From Kingella sp. (in: b-proteobacteria) (GTDB lineage: Bacteria > Pseudomonadota > Gammaproteobacteria > Burkholderiales > Neisseriaceae): 47,219 bases of DNA. Positions 6,574 to 14,469 of the stretch are shown here, one piece after another. A program made the position numbers and the translations under genes. The stretch spans positions 1 through 47,219 of the forward strand of contig NZ_JAUMZV010000019.1 in NCBI RefSeq assembly GCF_030527935.1. The letters are read 5' to 3'. The stretch's first letter is position 1. Each line of letters starts with the position of its first letter. The notes under the pieces were generated by a model. It ran no database searches, had not been told where the DNA came from, and worked only from the letters and a program-made list of their open reading frames with translations.

Positions 6574-9297
6574 ATGAAAAGAATGCTATTTAACGCCCGC
6601 CAAGCAGAAGAATTGCGCGTGGCGATTGTGGACGGTCAAACCCTGATTGACCTAGACATTGAAACGCTCGGCAAAGAGCAACGCAAAGGCAATATTTACA
6701 CAGGCACCATCACCCGCATTGAGCCATCGCTGGAAGCCTGCTTTGTGGATTACGGCATGGACAGACACGGCTTTTTGCCGTTTAAAGAAGTCTCCCGCGC
6801 CTATTTTCAAGACTACGAAGGTGGCAAAGTGCGCATTCAAGACGTGCTCAAAGAAGGCATGCAAGTGATTGTGCAAGTGGAAAAAGACGAGCGCGGCAAC
6901 AAAGGCGCGGCACTGACCACCTACATCAGCCTAGCAGGGCGTTATCTGGTGTTGATGCCCAACAACCCGCGTGGCGGTGGCGTATCGCGCCGCATTGAAG
7001 GCGAAGAGCGCGCCGAGTTAAAAGAAGCGATGGCGCAGCTAGACGTGCCGCACGGCATGAGCCTGATTGCCCGCACCGCAGGCATTGGGCGCACCGCCGA
7101 AGAATTGGCTTGGGATTTCAATTATTTATTGCAACTTTGGCGCGCCATTGAAGAAGCCGCCGCCGCCCATCCCGAGCCTTATTTGCTGTTTATGGAAAGC
7201 TCGCTGGTGATTCGCGCCATCCGCGATTATTTCCGCCCTGACGTCGGCGAAATTTTGGTGGACAACCCCGAAGTTTACGAGCAAGTGTCTGAATTCATGA
7301 GCTATGTGATGCCCAATAATTTAGGCAGGCTGAAACTGTATGACGACCATATTCCGCTGTTTTCGCGCTTGCAAATTGAGCAACAAATTGAAACCGTGTT
7401 CTCGCGCGAAGTAACGCTGCCCAGCGGCGGCGCGATTGTGATTGACCACACCGAAGCCTTGGTGTCGGTGGACGTGAACTCCGCCCGCTCCACACGCGGC
7501 GCAGACATCGAAGAAACCGCATTCCGCACCAACATGGAAGCGGCAGAAGAAGTTGCCCGCCAAATGCGCCTGCGCGACTTGGGCGGCTTGGTGGTGATTG
7601 ACTTCATTGACATGGAAGACGCGAAGCACCAGCGCGAAGTGGAAAACACGCTTAAAGACGCGCTCAAACGCGACCGCGCCCGCGTGCAAATGGGCAAATT
7701 GTCCAAATTTGGCTTGCTGGAATTGTCGCGCCAACGCTTGCAACCCGCGCTGGCAGAATCCAGCCACATCGCTTGCCCACGCTGCGCGGGCACAGGCGTG
7801 ATTCGCAGCATTGAATCCACTGCGCTACACGTTTTGCGCCTGATTCAAGATGCGGCGATGAAAGAAAACACGGGTGAAGTGCACGCGCAAGTGCCTGTTG
7901 ATGTGGCGACGTTTTTGCTCAACGAAAAACGCGCCGAGCTGTTTGGCATGGAAGAGCGGCTGGATGTGTCGGTGTTCCTGATTCCCAATCCGCATTTAGA
8001 AAACCCGCATTACGAGATTTCGCGCATTCGCGTGGACGATTTGGACGACAACGCCGCGCCCAGCTACAAGCGCGTAACGCAGCCTGAAAGCAGCGAAACC
8101 GTGCCGTTTGCCAACAAAAAAGGCGAAAAAGCCACGCGCCCCGAGCCTGCGGTGAAAGGCGTGCATCACGCTTCGCCGCCGCCCGTGGTGGCAAGCAGCA
8201 GCCAATCTTGGTGGGAGAGCTTTAAAGGCTGGCTGAAAAAACTGTTTGGCGGCGGCGCAAGCGAACCTGCCGCGCCTGCGAAAAAATCATCCAGCCGCAA
8301 CGAACGCAGCGGCGGCACAAGCAACAAACGCAGTAACCGCCGCAATAAACGCCGCGAAAACAACGCCGAAAAAGCCGACAACAGCAATGCGGGCGACAGC
8401 AGCAACGGCGAACGCAAAAATTCGCGCAATCGCAATAATGCTAACAACGCCAATGCCAACGCAGAAAACGCCGCCGCGCAAACCTTGATGCAGCCTGAAA
8501 ACGCTGCCAAAGCGGAAAAAGAACCGCGCAACAGCCGCAACAAGGGCGAGCAGCGCAACCGCAATCAAACAAACGCCAACCAAGCGGCGGATGCAGCAGC
8601 AGACAACAGCGTTGCCAACGTTGCCCAAGTTGCCGAAGCACAAGGGCAGCCTGAAAAAGAGAGCGGCAAAAAATCCAGCCGCAACCGCAAGCAAAAACCT
8701 GTGGTGGTGCGCTTGGGCGATGATGGGCGCAGCGAAAGCCCCGACAACGCGCGTGAAAACAAACGCCGTCGCCGTCCGCAAAAACAAAACGATGGCGAAG
8801 CCGTGCGCGTAACCGTTGCACCTGCGCCTGATTCGGTTGCCGCGCTTGCCCAGCGCGTGCGCGATGCCGTGGCGCACGTTTTGGCGATTGAAGCGGGCGA
8901 AGTGCCGCCCAGCCACGCATCTGCGGATGAAGTAGGCAGCCTGAAAACCGAAGTGGCGGTGGAAACCGTTGCAACAACTGCCCAAGTGGAACAGGCGCAA
9001 GCGGCGGTGTTACAAGGCAGCCTGAAAGCCGAACAGGGCGACGAAACGCAAGCCGACACGGCTGCGCCCGCCATCGCCCCAGCAGCGGAAACTGCGCCCG
9101 CTGCGCCACAGTTTAATCTTGCCGAAATCGTTGCCGCATCGGGCTTGCAGTTTGTGGAAACCGATGCCGCCGCGCTGAAAGCCGCCGCCGAGCGCGTGCA
9201 ACCCGAGATGGAACCCCGTTTGCGCCGCAGCGATGTGCCGCGCGTGGAAGCGGTGACTGCGCCTGCGGAGATGGTGCAAGTGGAAACGATTAAATAG
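6574..9297 (+). CDS. rne: Ribonuclease E
   Basis: RNase E is the endonuclease that starts mRNA decay and processes rRNA and tRNA precursors, and it scaffolds the degradosome. I place the start at ATG 6574, giving the family's MKRMLFNA opening and 907 residues; a GTG at 6547 would add nine residues. The S1 domain (about 35-125) is followed by the DNase I-like catalytic part with D300 (SVDVNSARST) and D343 (VVIDFIDME), and by the zinc link C401-P-R-C404. From about 500 the protein is low-complexity, Arg/Asn/Ala-rich (KKSSSRNERS, NKRSNRRNKRRENN), an RNA-binding scaffold arm. Four or so DUS sit only in this tail (QPEN, QPEK, GSLKT, GSLKA); the catalytic half has none. Confidence 0.95.
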   Translation: MKRMLFNARQAEELRVAIVDGQTLIDLDIETLGKEQRKGNIYTGTITRIEPSLEACFVDYGMDRHGFLPFKEVSRAYFQDYEGGKVRIQDVLKEGMQVIVQVEKDERGNKGAALTTYISLAGRYLVLMPNNPRGGGVSRRIEGEERAELKEAMAQLDVPHGMSLIARTAGIGRTAEELAWDFNYLLQLWRAIEEAAAAHPEPYLLFMESSLVIRAIRDYFRPDVGEILVDNPEVYEQVSEFMSYVMPNNLGRLKLYDDHIPLFSRLQIEQQIETVFSREVTLPSGGAIVIDHTEALVSVDVNSARSTRGADIEETAFRTNMEAAEEVARQMRLRDLGGLVVIDFIDMEDAKHQREVENTLKDALKRDRARVQMGKLSKFGLLELSRQRLQPALAESSHIACPRCAGTGVIRSIESTALHVLRLIQDAAMKENTGEVHAQVPVDVATFLLNEKRAELFGMEERLDVSVFLIPNPHLENPHYEISRIRVDDLDDNAAPSYKRVTQPESSETVPFANKKGEKATRPEPAVKGVHHASPPPVVASSSQSWWESFKGWLKKLFGGGASEPAAPAKKSSSRNERSGGTSNKRSNRRNKRRENNAEKADNSNAGDSSNGERKNSRNRNNANNANANAENAAAQTLMQPENAAKAEKEPRNSRNKGEQRNRNQTNANQAADAAADNSVANVAQVAEAQGQPEKESGKKSSRNRKQKPVVVRLGDDGRSESPDNARENKRRRRPQKQNDGEAVRVTVAPAPDSVAALAQRVRDAVAHVLAIEAGEVPPSHASADEVGSLKTEVAVETVATTAQVEQAQAAVLQGSLKAEQGDETQADTAAPAIAPAAETAPAAPQFNLAEIVAASGLQFVETDAAALKAAAERVQPEMEPRLRRSDVPRVEAVTAPAEMVQVETIK

Positions 9298-9311
9298 TGA
9301 ACACAGAAACC

Positions 9312-9343
9312 GCGTTGCTGGGATGGCAGCGCGGTTTTGTTTG
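9312..9343 (+). terminator. Predicted rne terminator
   Basis: CCGCG and GCTG segments pair with CAGCGCGG around a short loop and are followed by TTTTGTTT, 15 bp after the stop codon. The stem is imperfect. Confidence 0.5.
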
Positions 9344-9392
9344 GGCAGGATGAAAATGGGTTTTTGCTTTTGGCAACGCTCAAAGGCAGCCT

Positions 9393-9625
9393 GAAACCTT
9401 TGCACCTCCACAGCGGCAGCCTGAAAAATAAGAAATGCCATCATTCCCGCGTTTATGCCCGAACGGGTAAAGGCGGGAATCTGGTTTAATATTCAAAAAT
9501 CGCCTTAAAAACAATTTATTGCATAAATCCAACCAAGATTCCCACCTGTACCCGTTCGGGCATAAACGCGGGAATGACGGAGAATTAACTATTTCTTGCT
9601 TTATTTTAGGTTTTGCAAAGGTTTC
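9393..9625. repeat. dRS3-type element (family A) with extended stem
   Basis: The ends are GAAACCTTTGCA and TTTTGCAAAGGTTTC. The opposed arms carry TTTATGCCCGAACGGGTAAA-type inserts in place of the usual 8-bp dRS3 spacer, on both arms in inverted orientation. The insert is thus symmetric, which suggests inter-arm gene conversion or an insertion copied across the palindrome. Confidence 0.7.
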
Positions 9626-9681
9626 AGGCTGCCTAAACCCCGTTCTCCCGCTAAAATACGCCTTTTTACCAAGGACAAAAC

Positions 9682-10170
9682 ATGACCGATTACGCCCCGC
9701 CTAGCTTTGAGCAAAAAATTATCCCGCCCGAGCAGCTTGCCGCCGCGCTGGCGCAACTGCCGCGCCCGCTGGTGTTTACCAACGGCTGCTTTGACATTCT
9801 GCATCGCGGGCACGTTACCTATCTTGCCCAAGCCCGTGCGCTGGGCGCAAGCATGGTGTTGGCGTTGAACACCGATGCTTCGGTGCGGCGGCTGGGCAAG
9901 GGCGATGACCGCCCCATCAATGCGCTGGCAAACCGCGCTGCGGTGGTGGCGGCGTTGGAAAGCGTGAGCGTGGTAACGTGGTTTGATGACGACACGCCCG
10001 CCGCGCTGATTGAAGCCATTCAGCCCGATGTGTTGGTGAAAGGCGGCGATTGGCAGCCTGAAAACATTGTGGGCGCGGCGCAAACGTTGGCGCGGGGCGG
10101 CAGCGTGCATGCCATTCCGTTTTTGCATCAAACGTCCACCACGCAAACGCTGGCGAAAATTCGCGGCTAG
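9682..10170 (+). CDS. rfaE2: Heptose 1-phosphate adenylyltransferase
   Basis: RfaE2 transfers AMP from ATP to D-glycero-beta-D-manno-heptose 1-phosphate, a step toward ADP-heptose for the LPS/LOS inner core. The 162-residue protein is the single-domain form, matching only the C-terminal half of bifunctional HldE, as usual in Neisseriaceae; the kinase domain is encoded elsewhere. The nucleotidyltransferase signature is clear: FTNGCFDILHRGHVTYL with HRGH near 42-45, then LNTDASVRRLGKGDDRPIN, VKGGDW and TSTTQTL near the end. A DUS encodes WQPEN right after VKGGD. The ATG at 9682 follows AAGGA. Confidence 0.92.
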   Translation: MTDYAPPSFEQKIIPPEQLAAALAQLPRPLVFTNGCFDILHRGHVTYLAQARALGASMVLALNTDASVRRLGKGDDRPINALANRAAVVAALESVSVVTWFDDDTPAALIEAIQPDVLVKGGDWQPENIVGAAQTLARGGSVHAIPFLHQTSTTQTLAKIRG

Positions 10171-10511
10171 TGGTTTGATGCTTTTCAGGCTGCCTATTGC
10201 CTATGCCGTAGCGCAGTCTCAAAGGCAGCCTGAAACGCCGTTAAACACAGCACAGGCATTATGCAAACGTTGTCAAACGGATAAAAATTTAAGCGATAGG
10301 GTTACACCACTTTTCAGGCTGCCTATTTGCCTACGCCATCGCAGCCCCAAAAGCAGCCTTATCCATTTGTCCAAATCTTATGATTTGGGTATAAGTAAGC
10401 ATCTAAATCTTTGATTTAGCTATGAGAACTTATGCAGAGCTAAATGGTTATACCGAAGCGCAACACGCAAGGTTGAAACCCCCATCCACCCCAGCCCCAA
10501 GGAGACCCACC
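10171..10511. other. Intergenic DNA before the PEBP gene
   Basis: It holds DUS near 10185, 10226 and 10315 and a repeat (10371-10404) shared in inverted orientation with 62-102. An upstream in-frame ATG at 10422 is rejected as the PEBP start in favour of 10512. Confidence 0.6.
10371..10404. repeat. Short dispersed repeat G (pair with 62-102)
   Basis: CCAAATCTTATGATTTGGGT plus ATAAGTAAGCAT is repeated, inverted and with a few changes, at 62-102. It includes the hairpin CCAAATC...GATTTGG. It could be the end of an insertion sequence; the transposase is absent. Confidence 0.5.
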
Positions 10512-11012
10512 ATGCAAGTTCATACCCCCGCCATAGAAAACGGCGTATTCCACGACCGCTTTGGCAAACGCGGCAGCGATTTCAGCCCCAACGGTATTAT
10601 GCCCAGCCGCTCCATCCCATTTAGCATCAGCGATGCGCCCGCGGGCACGCAATCCTACGCCGTGGTGCTGGACGACAAAGACGCAGTTACCGCCGCAGGC
10701 TTTGTGTGGATACATTGGCTTATCGCCGATTTAACCGCCACCAGCGTGCCCGAAAACGACAGCATCACCGCGCAAGGCTACACGCAAGGCGCAAATTCGT
10801 GGGCAAGCGTGTTAGGCGAATTAAGCATCGCCGAAGCCAGCGCATACGGCGGCATGGCACCGCCCAACTGCCCGCATCGCTACGACTTAACCGTGTACGC
10901 GCTAGACACCCAGCTCAACCTGCCGCAAGGCTTTCGCTACAACGATTTGCACTACGCCATGCAAGGGCACATTCTCGCCACCGCCAGCGTAACAGGCACA
11001 TACAGCGATTAG
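10512..11012 (+). CDS. YbhB/YbcL-type PEBP-family protein
   Basis: Phosphatidylethanolamine-binding (Raf kinase inhibitor-like) proteins form a small beta-fold with an anion pocket; their bacterial role is unclear. The start at ATG 10512 follows a strong AAGGAG and gives a normal 166-residue protein beginning MQVHTPAIENG. Family motifs are recognisable: SRSIPFSISDAPAGTQSYAVVLDDKDA, FVWIHWLIADL, AYGGMAPPNCPHRYDLTVYALD and YNDLHYAMQGHILATASVTGTY. It is 50 bp upstream of kdsA on the same strand with no clear terminator between them, so the two may be co-transcribed. Confidence 0.87.
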   Translation: MQVHTPAIENGVFHDRFGKRGSDFSPNGIMPSRSIPFSISDAPAGTQSYAVVLDDKDAVTAAGFVWIHWLIADLTATSVPENDSITAQGYTQGANSWASVLGELSIAEASAYGGMAPPNCPHRYDLTVYALDTQLNLPQGFRYNDLHYAMQGHILATASVTGTYSD

Positions 11013-11061
11013 GCAGCCTGAAAACGGCTTCAAGCGCAAAACCCAACCCAAAGGACACCCC

Positions 11062-11901
11062 ATGCTTTCCCACCACAACATCACCCTAAACAACCAAGCC
11101 CCGTTTGTACTCTTTGGCGGCATCAACGTGCTAGAAGACCTAACCAGCACGCTGCACGCCGCCGAACACTACATCCAAGTAACGCAAAAACTCGGCATCC
11201 CCTTCATCTTCAAAGCATCGTTTGACAAAGCCAACCGCTCGTCCATCCACTCCTATCGCGGCGTAGGGCTAGACGAAGGCCTGCGCATCTTCGCCAAAGT
11301 CAAACAAGAATTCGGCTGCCCCATCATCACCGATGTGCACGAGCCGCACCAATGCGCTCCCGTTGCCGAAGTATGCGACATCTTGCAACTGCCCGCCTTT
11401 CTCGCCCGCCAAACCGACTTGGTAACCGCCATGGCAAAAACAGAGCGCGTCATCAACGTCAAAAAACCCCAATTTCTCAGCCCCAGCCAAATGAAAAACA
11501 TCGTGGAAAAATTCCACGAAGCAGGCAACGATAAAGTCATCCTATGCGAACGCGGCGCACAATTTGGCTACGACAATCTGGTGGTAGATATGCTCGGCTT
11601 TGGCGTAATGAAAAAAACCTGCCACAACCTACCGATTATTTTTGACGTAACCCACTCGCTGCAACAGCGCGAAAGCGGCGCAGCCGCATCAGGCGGACGG
11701 CGCAGCCAAGTGCTAGACCTTGCGCTGGCCGGCATGGCAACAGGCTTGGCAGGCTTGTTTTTAGAAAGCCACGCCAACCCCAGCCAAGCCAAATGCGACG
11801 GCGCATCCGCCCTGCCGCTCGCCCAGTTGGAAGACTTCCTTGCGCGCGTGAAAGCCGTGGACGACGTGGTCAAATCGTTTGCGCCGATGGAGATTGCGTA
11901 G
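11062..11901 (+). CDS. kdsA: KDO-8-phosphate synthase
   Basis: KdsA condenses phosphoenolpyruvate with arabinose 5-phosphate to give 3-deoxy-D-manno-octulosonate 8-phosphate, the first committed step to KDO for lipid A core. The 279-residue length is normal. Motifs include PFIFKASFDKANRSS near 50-63, GLRIFAKVKQEFGCPIITDVHE, DILQLPAFLARQTDL, INVKKPQFLSP, ILCERGAQFGYDNLVVDM and DVTHSLQQ near 200. AAAGGA precedes the ATG. No DUS falls inside the gene. kdsC, which removes the phosphate from its product, is the next gene downstream. Confidence 0.96.
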   Translation: MLSHHNITLNNQAPFVLFGGINVLEDLTSTLHAAEHYIQVTQKLGIPFIFKASFDKANRSSIHSYRGVGLDEGLRIFAKVKQEFGCPIITDVHEPHQCAPVAEVCDILQLPAFLARQTDLVTAMAKTERVINVKKPQFLSPSQMKNIVEKFHEAGNDKVILCERGAQFGYDNLVVDMLGFGVMKKTCHNLPIIFDVTHSLQQRESGAAASGGRRSQVLDLALAGMATGLAGLFLESHANPSQAKCDGASALPLAQLEDFLARVKAVDDVVKSFAPMEIA

Positions 11902-11932
11902 CGCAGCGGCGCGTGGTTGCTTCGTTTTATGC

Positions 11933-11971
11933 GTTTCAGGCTGCCTTGTGAGCATGATTAGGCAGCCTGAA
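11933..11971 (+). terminator. Inverted DUS pair after kdsA
   Basis: GTTTCAGGCTGCCT and AGGCAGCCTGAAA flank a loop of about 12 bases, 33 bp after the kdsA stop. Confidence 0.55.
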
Positions 11972-12152
11972 AGCGCAAATAGCGGATTGGTTTAGGTTTT
12001 GCCACGCAAATTGCCCCAACCATTGATGCAGCCTGAAACAGAACATGGCGTATCGCCGCCATACCCACTCTTTCCATTGCCGTAGCGCAAACATTTCAGG
12101 CTGCCTTTAAGCATCGCAAAGGCAGCCTGAAAACAAGATACACAATAGAACA

Positions 12153-12197
12153 GCAAAGCAAAACCGTTTGGTATTACGCCAAACGGTTTTGCTTTGC
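12153..12197. terminator. 19-bp perfect stem-loop terminator
   Basis: GCAAAGCAAAACCGTTTGG pairs perfectly with its complement across a 7-base loop; A and T runs make it usable in both directions. The core AAAACCGTTTGG recurs in hairpins at 34024-34054 and 44092-44130. Confidence 0.65.
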
Positions 12198-12259
12198 GGG
12201 ATAGATTGGTTTTCAGACTGAAACCTTTGCAAAACCACAATGGCAGCCTGAAACCTAAA

Positions 12260-12347
12260 ATGGAGCGGCGACGGCTCGTCGCCAAATGGTTTATTAAACA
12301 GCGCATGGCTGATTTACCAAGATGTCGGCGAGCCGCCGACGCTCCAT
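12260..12347. repeat. Inverted-repeat element, family C
   Basis: The left arm ATGGAGCGGCGACGGCTCGT and the right arm AGCCGCCGACGCTCCAT are related inverted repeats around an AT-richer centre. Similar full copies lie at 20936-21026, 27659-27745 and 35797-35880, and half copies elsewhere. Confidence 0.75.
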
Positions 12348-12503
12348 CGGTTACAGGTTTGGCAAAAATTTCAGGCTGCCTACCCCATTAAAAGCAGCCT
12401 AAAAACTTTACCTTTCCCCATCAACGTTTGGCATAAAAAATGCTTATTCGCGCCCCAATCTGTTAGAATAAGCCCATCCCCCATTTTCAGGCTGCCCCCA
12501 ACC

Positions 12504-13043
12504 ATGTTTGCCCCCCTTTCCCCCGAACGCCAACAACGCCTACACGACATCAAACTGCTGATTCTAGACGTAGACGGCGTGCTCACCAGCGCACAACTCT
12601 TCATCGGCAGCAACGGCGAAATCATCAAAGCATTCAACACACTAGACGGGCACGGCATCAAAATGCTGCACGGCACAGGCGTGCAAACCGCCATCATCAC
12701 CGCCCGCAACGACCCCGCCGTTGCCCACCGCGCCGCCCAACTGGGCATCACCCACTACCTACACGGCGTAGAAAAAAAACAGCAAGCCTTTGCCCAACTC
12801 TGCGCCCAAATCAAAATCCCACCGCGCCATTGCGCCTTTATGGGCGACGACGTGATAGACCTGCCCGTGATGACCCGCTGCGGCTTCCCCATCGCCGTTG
12901 CCAACGCCCACGATTTCGTTAAAGAACACGCGCTGTATATCACCCAAAAAAGCGGCGGCTTTGGCGCGGTGCGCGAAGTAACCGACCTGATAATGCACGC
13001 CCAAAACACCCTAAACGCCGCCCTAGCTGAGTACACCAAATGA
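12504..13043 (+). CDS. kdsC: KDO-8-phosphate phosphatase
   Basis: KdsC hydrolyses KDO-8-phosphate to KDO. It belongs to the compact C0 subclass of HAD phosphatases, which act as tetramers. The 179-residue protein shows HAD motif I as LDVDGVLT (D22, D24), motif II in AIITARND, and motif III/IV in K-ending helix plus FMGDDVIDLPVM. Its stop overlaps the lptC start (ATGA at 13040-13043), so it leads an operon kdsC-lptC-lptA that links KDO synthesis with LPS export, as in many Gram-negative bacteria. Confidence 0.94.
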   Translation: MFAPLSPERQQRLHDIKLLILDVDGVLTSAQLFIGSNGEIIKAFNTLDGHGIKMLHGTGVQTAIITARNDPAVAHRAAQLGITHYLHGVEKKQQAFAQLCAQIKIPPRHCAFMGDDVIDLPVMTRCGFPIAVANAHDFVKEHALYITQKSGGFGAVREVTDLIMHAQNTLNAALAEYTK

Positions 13044-13615
13044 GCCGATTTCGCAGCCTAATCTTCCCCCTTGCGCTCGCCCTGATTTTGGGCGGCTTAA
13101 CCGCGTGGCTCGGGCGCGTGAGCGAAGTGGTGATTGAAGCCGTGAAGCTAGACCCCGCCAAACCGCAATACACCATGACGCAAATCCACGGCAAACGCTA
13201 CGACATCGCAGGCAGCCTGAATCAAGACCTAACCGCCCCGCTCGCATGGCAGTTGCCCGACCAAAAAAACGTGTATTTTCAACAGCCCACGCTGAAAACC
13301 TACCGCGAAAACAACGAGCAATACACCGTATCCAGCCAAACCGCCCGCTACGAAATTGAAAGCAAAAAAGTCTTTTTTGAACAAAACGTCGTGCTCACCA
13401 AAACCCCCGATGCCGAACGCCCCGCAGGCAAAGTGGTAACCGATTATTTAAACGTGGACACCCAAACCGAAATCGCCGAAACCGATGCCCCCGTGCAATA
13501 CGAATACGGACGCTCGCACGGCACAGCCACAGGCTTAACCTACGACAACAAAAACGGCTTGCTCAACCTAAAATCCAAAGTGAAAGCGCAAATCTATGAC
13601 ATCAAACGCCCTTAA
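13040..13615 (+). CDS. lptC: LPS export system protein LptC
   Basis: LptC is the single-pass inner-membrane protein that receives LPS from the LptB2FG transporter and passes it to LptA. The 191-residue protein has one N-terminal membrane segment (about residues 7-25) and a periplasmic beta-jellyroll with typical lines such as YTMTQIHGKRYDIAG, VYFQQPTLKTYREN and VVTDYLNVDTQTEIAETDAPVQY. A DUS encodes AGSLNQ. The gene starts inside the kdsC stop and overlaps lptA by 20 bp, so translation is probably coupled. Confidence 0.9.
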   Translation: MSRFRSLIFPLALALILGGLTAWLGRVSEVVIEAVKLDPAKPQYTMTQIHGKRYDIAGSLNQDLTAPLAWQLPDQKNVYFQQPTLKTYRENNEQYTVSSQTARYEIESKKVFFEQNVVLTKTPDAERPAGKVVTDYLNVDTQTEIAETDAPVQYEYGRSHGTATGLTYDNKNGLLNLKSKVKAQIYDIKRP

Positions 13616-14120
13616 AACCCTTCTTGCCGCCGCGCTCGCCTTAGGCAGCCTGAACGCCCACGCGCTAGAAAGCGACCGCCAGCAGCCCATTTCCATTGAT
13701 GCCGACCAAGGCTCGCTGGACCAAAAAAACCAAGTAACCGTGTTCACAGGCAACGTCATCATCACACAAGGCACGCTCAATATGCGCGCCAACGCCGTGC
13801 GCGTGGTGAAAGACCCAAACGGCAACCAAACCATGAACGCGCAAGGCAACCCCGTTTACTTCCGCCAAGAATTAGACAACAACAAAGGCATTGCCGAAGG
13901 CTGGGGCGATAGAGCCGAATACGTCTCCGCCAACCACACCGTTAAACTGGTGGGCAACGCCAAAGTGCGCCGTGGCGGCGACGTTGCCACAGGCAACGCC
14001 ATCAGCTACAACACGCAAACCGAGGTGTACACCGTGCTGGGCGGCAACGCCACAGGCAGCAAAAACAACCCGCGCGTGCATATCGTTATCCAGCCCACTA
14101 CCAAAGCGGATAAGAAATAA
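13596..14120 (+). CDS. lptA: LPS transport periplasmic protein LptA
   Basis: LptA forms the periplasmic bridge that carries LPS from LptC to LptD. The 174-residue precursor has a cleavable signal peptide (MTSNALKTLLAAALALGSLNAHA, written here only to show cleavage after AHA) and the OstA fold beginning QQPISIDADQGSLDQKNQVTVFTGNVIITQGTL. A DUS lies inside the signal-peptide coding region and provides GSLN before the cleavage site. The gene overlaps lptC by 20 bp. A gap of about 350 bp with repeat DNA separates it from lptB. Confidence 0.93.
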   Translation: MTSNALKTLLAAALALGSLNAHALESDRQQPISIDADQGSLDQKNQVTVFTGNVIITQGTLNMRANAVRVVKDPNGNQTMNAQGNPVYFRQELDNNKGIAEGWGDRAEYVSANHTVKLVGNAKVRRGGDVATGNAISYNTQTEVYTVLGGNATGSKNNPRVHIVIQPTTKADKK

Positions 14121-14469
14121 GCATAGGCAGCCTGAAAACGAGTTAGGCGCGTTAAGCGAAACGAAAACGATTGCCACAAAATACGTTTTCAGGCTGCCTT
14201 AATCAGTAGGGTGTGTGGCTTTGCCGCGCACCATGAAATCATTGATGATGCCCTAAAAAGTATGCTGCACTGCTGTTCTCTCCCCCGCCAGCGGAAGAAG
14301 GAATAGATGGCAGAATTTCTAATCTATGCGCCTTGTCATCAACAGCAATAAAATCAGCATACTTTTTAGGACACATCCAAATCATTTCTCCCAACTATGC
14401 TTTCAGGCTGCCTTAGCCATCGCCTATCATCCAAAGGCAGCCAGAAAACCCCACAACCGAGCCAAAGCC
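14121..14469. other. lptA-lptB gap with a small TIR element
   Basis: The stretch holds two inverted DUS (14127 and 14190), a copy of the TAGGGTGTGTGGCTTTGCC repeat (14208-14226) and a 119-bp element with perfect ends (14252-14370). The open frame reaching upstream of lptB into this element is not used. Confidence 0.65.
14252..14370. repeat. 119-bp element with 16-bp perfect terminal inverted repeats
   Basis: CCTAAAAAGTATGCTG at the left end is exactly complementary to CAGCATACTTTTTAGG at the right end. The interior has no gene. The form is that of a MITE or a deleted insertion sequence. No obvious target duplication is visible. Confidence 0.6.

Larger units (their letters stand above)
9298..9681. 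other. Intergenic DNA after rne
   Basis: After the rne stop, CGCGTTGCTGG...GCAGCGCGGTTTTGTTT (about 9312-9343) forms a GC-rich stem with a T-rich tail, a plausible rne terminator. Most of the rest is a family A element (9393-9625). The rfaE2 start follows with AAGGA at about 9671. Confidence 0.6.
11902..12503. other. kdsA-kdsC intergenic DNA, repeats and terminators
   Basis: It contains an inverted DUS pair at 11933-11971, another at 12091-12132, the strong hairpin at 12153-12197, a half family A end (AAACCTTTGCAAAAC near 12220), a family C element (12260-12347) and single DUS. There is no coding sequence. kdsC is therefore unlikely to share the kdsA transcript. Confidence 0.7.

Noticed and set aside
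8287..9109. Long reverse-strand open frames under the rne tail
   Set aside because: They are shadows of the biased Ala/Arg/Asn-rich codons of the RNase E C-terminal arm and have no protein-like features.
10422..10511. Earlier start for the PEBP gene
   Set aside because: No ribosome site there, while AAGGAG precedes ATG 10512 and gives the usual family length.
14326..14469. Upstream start for lptB adding 48 residues
   Set aside because: The added part is translated from a TIR element and DUS; ATG 14470 gives the standard family start.
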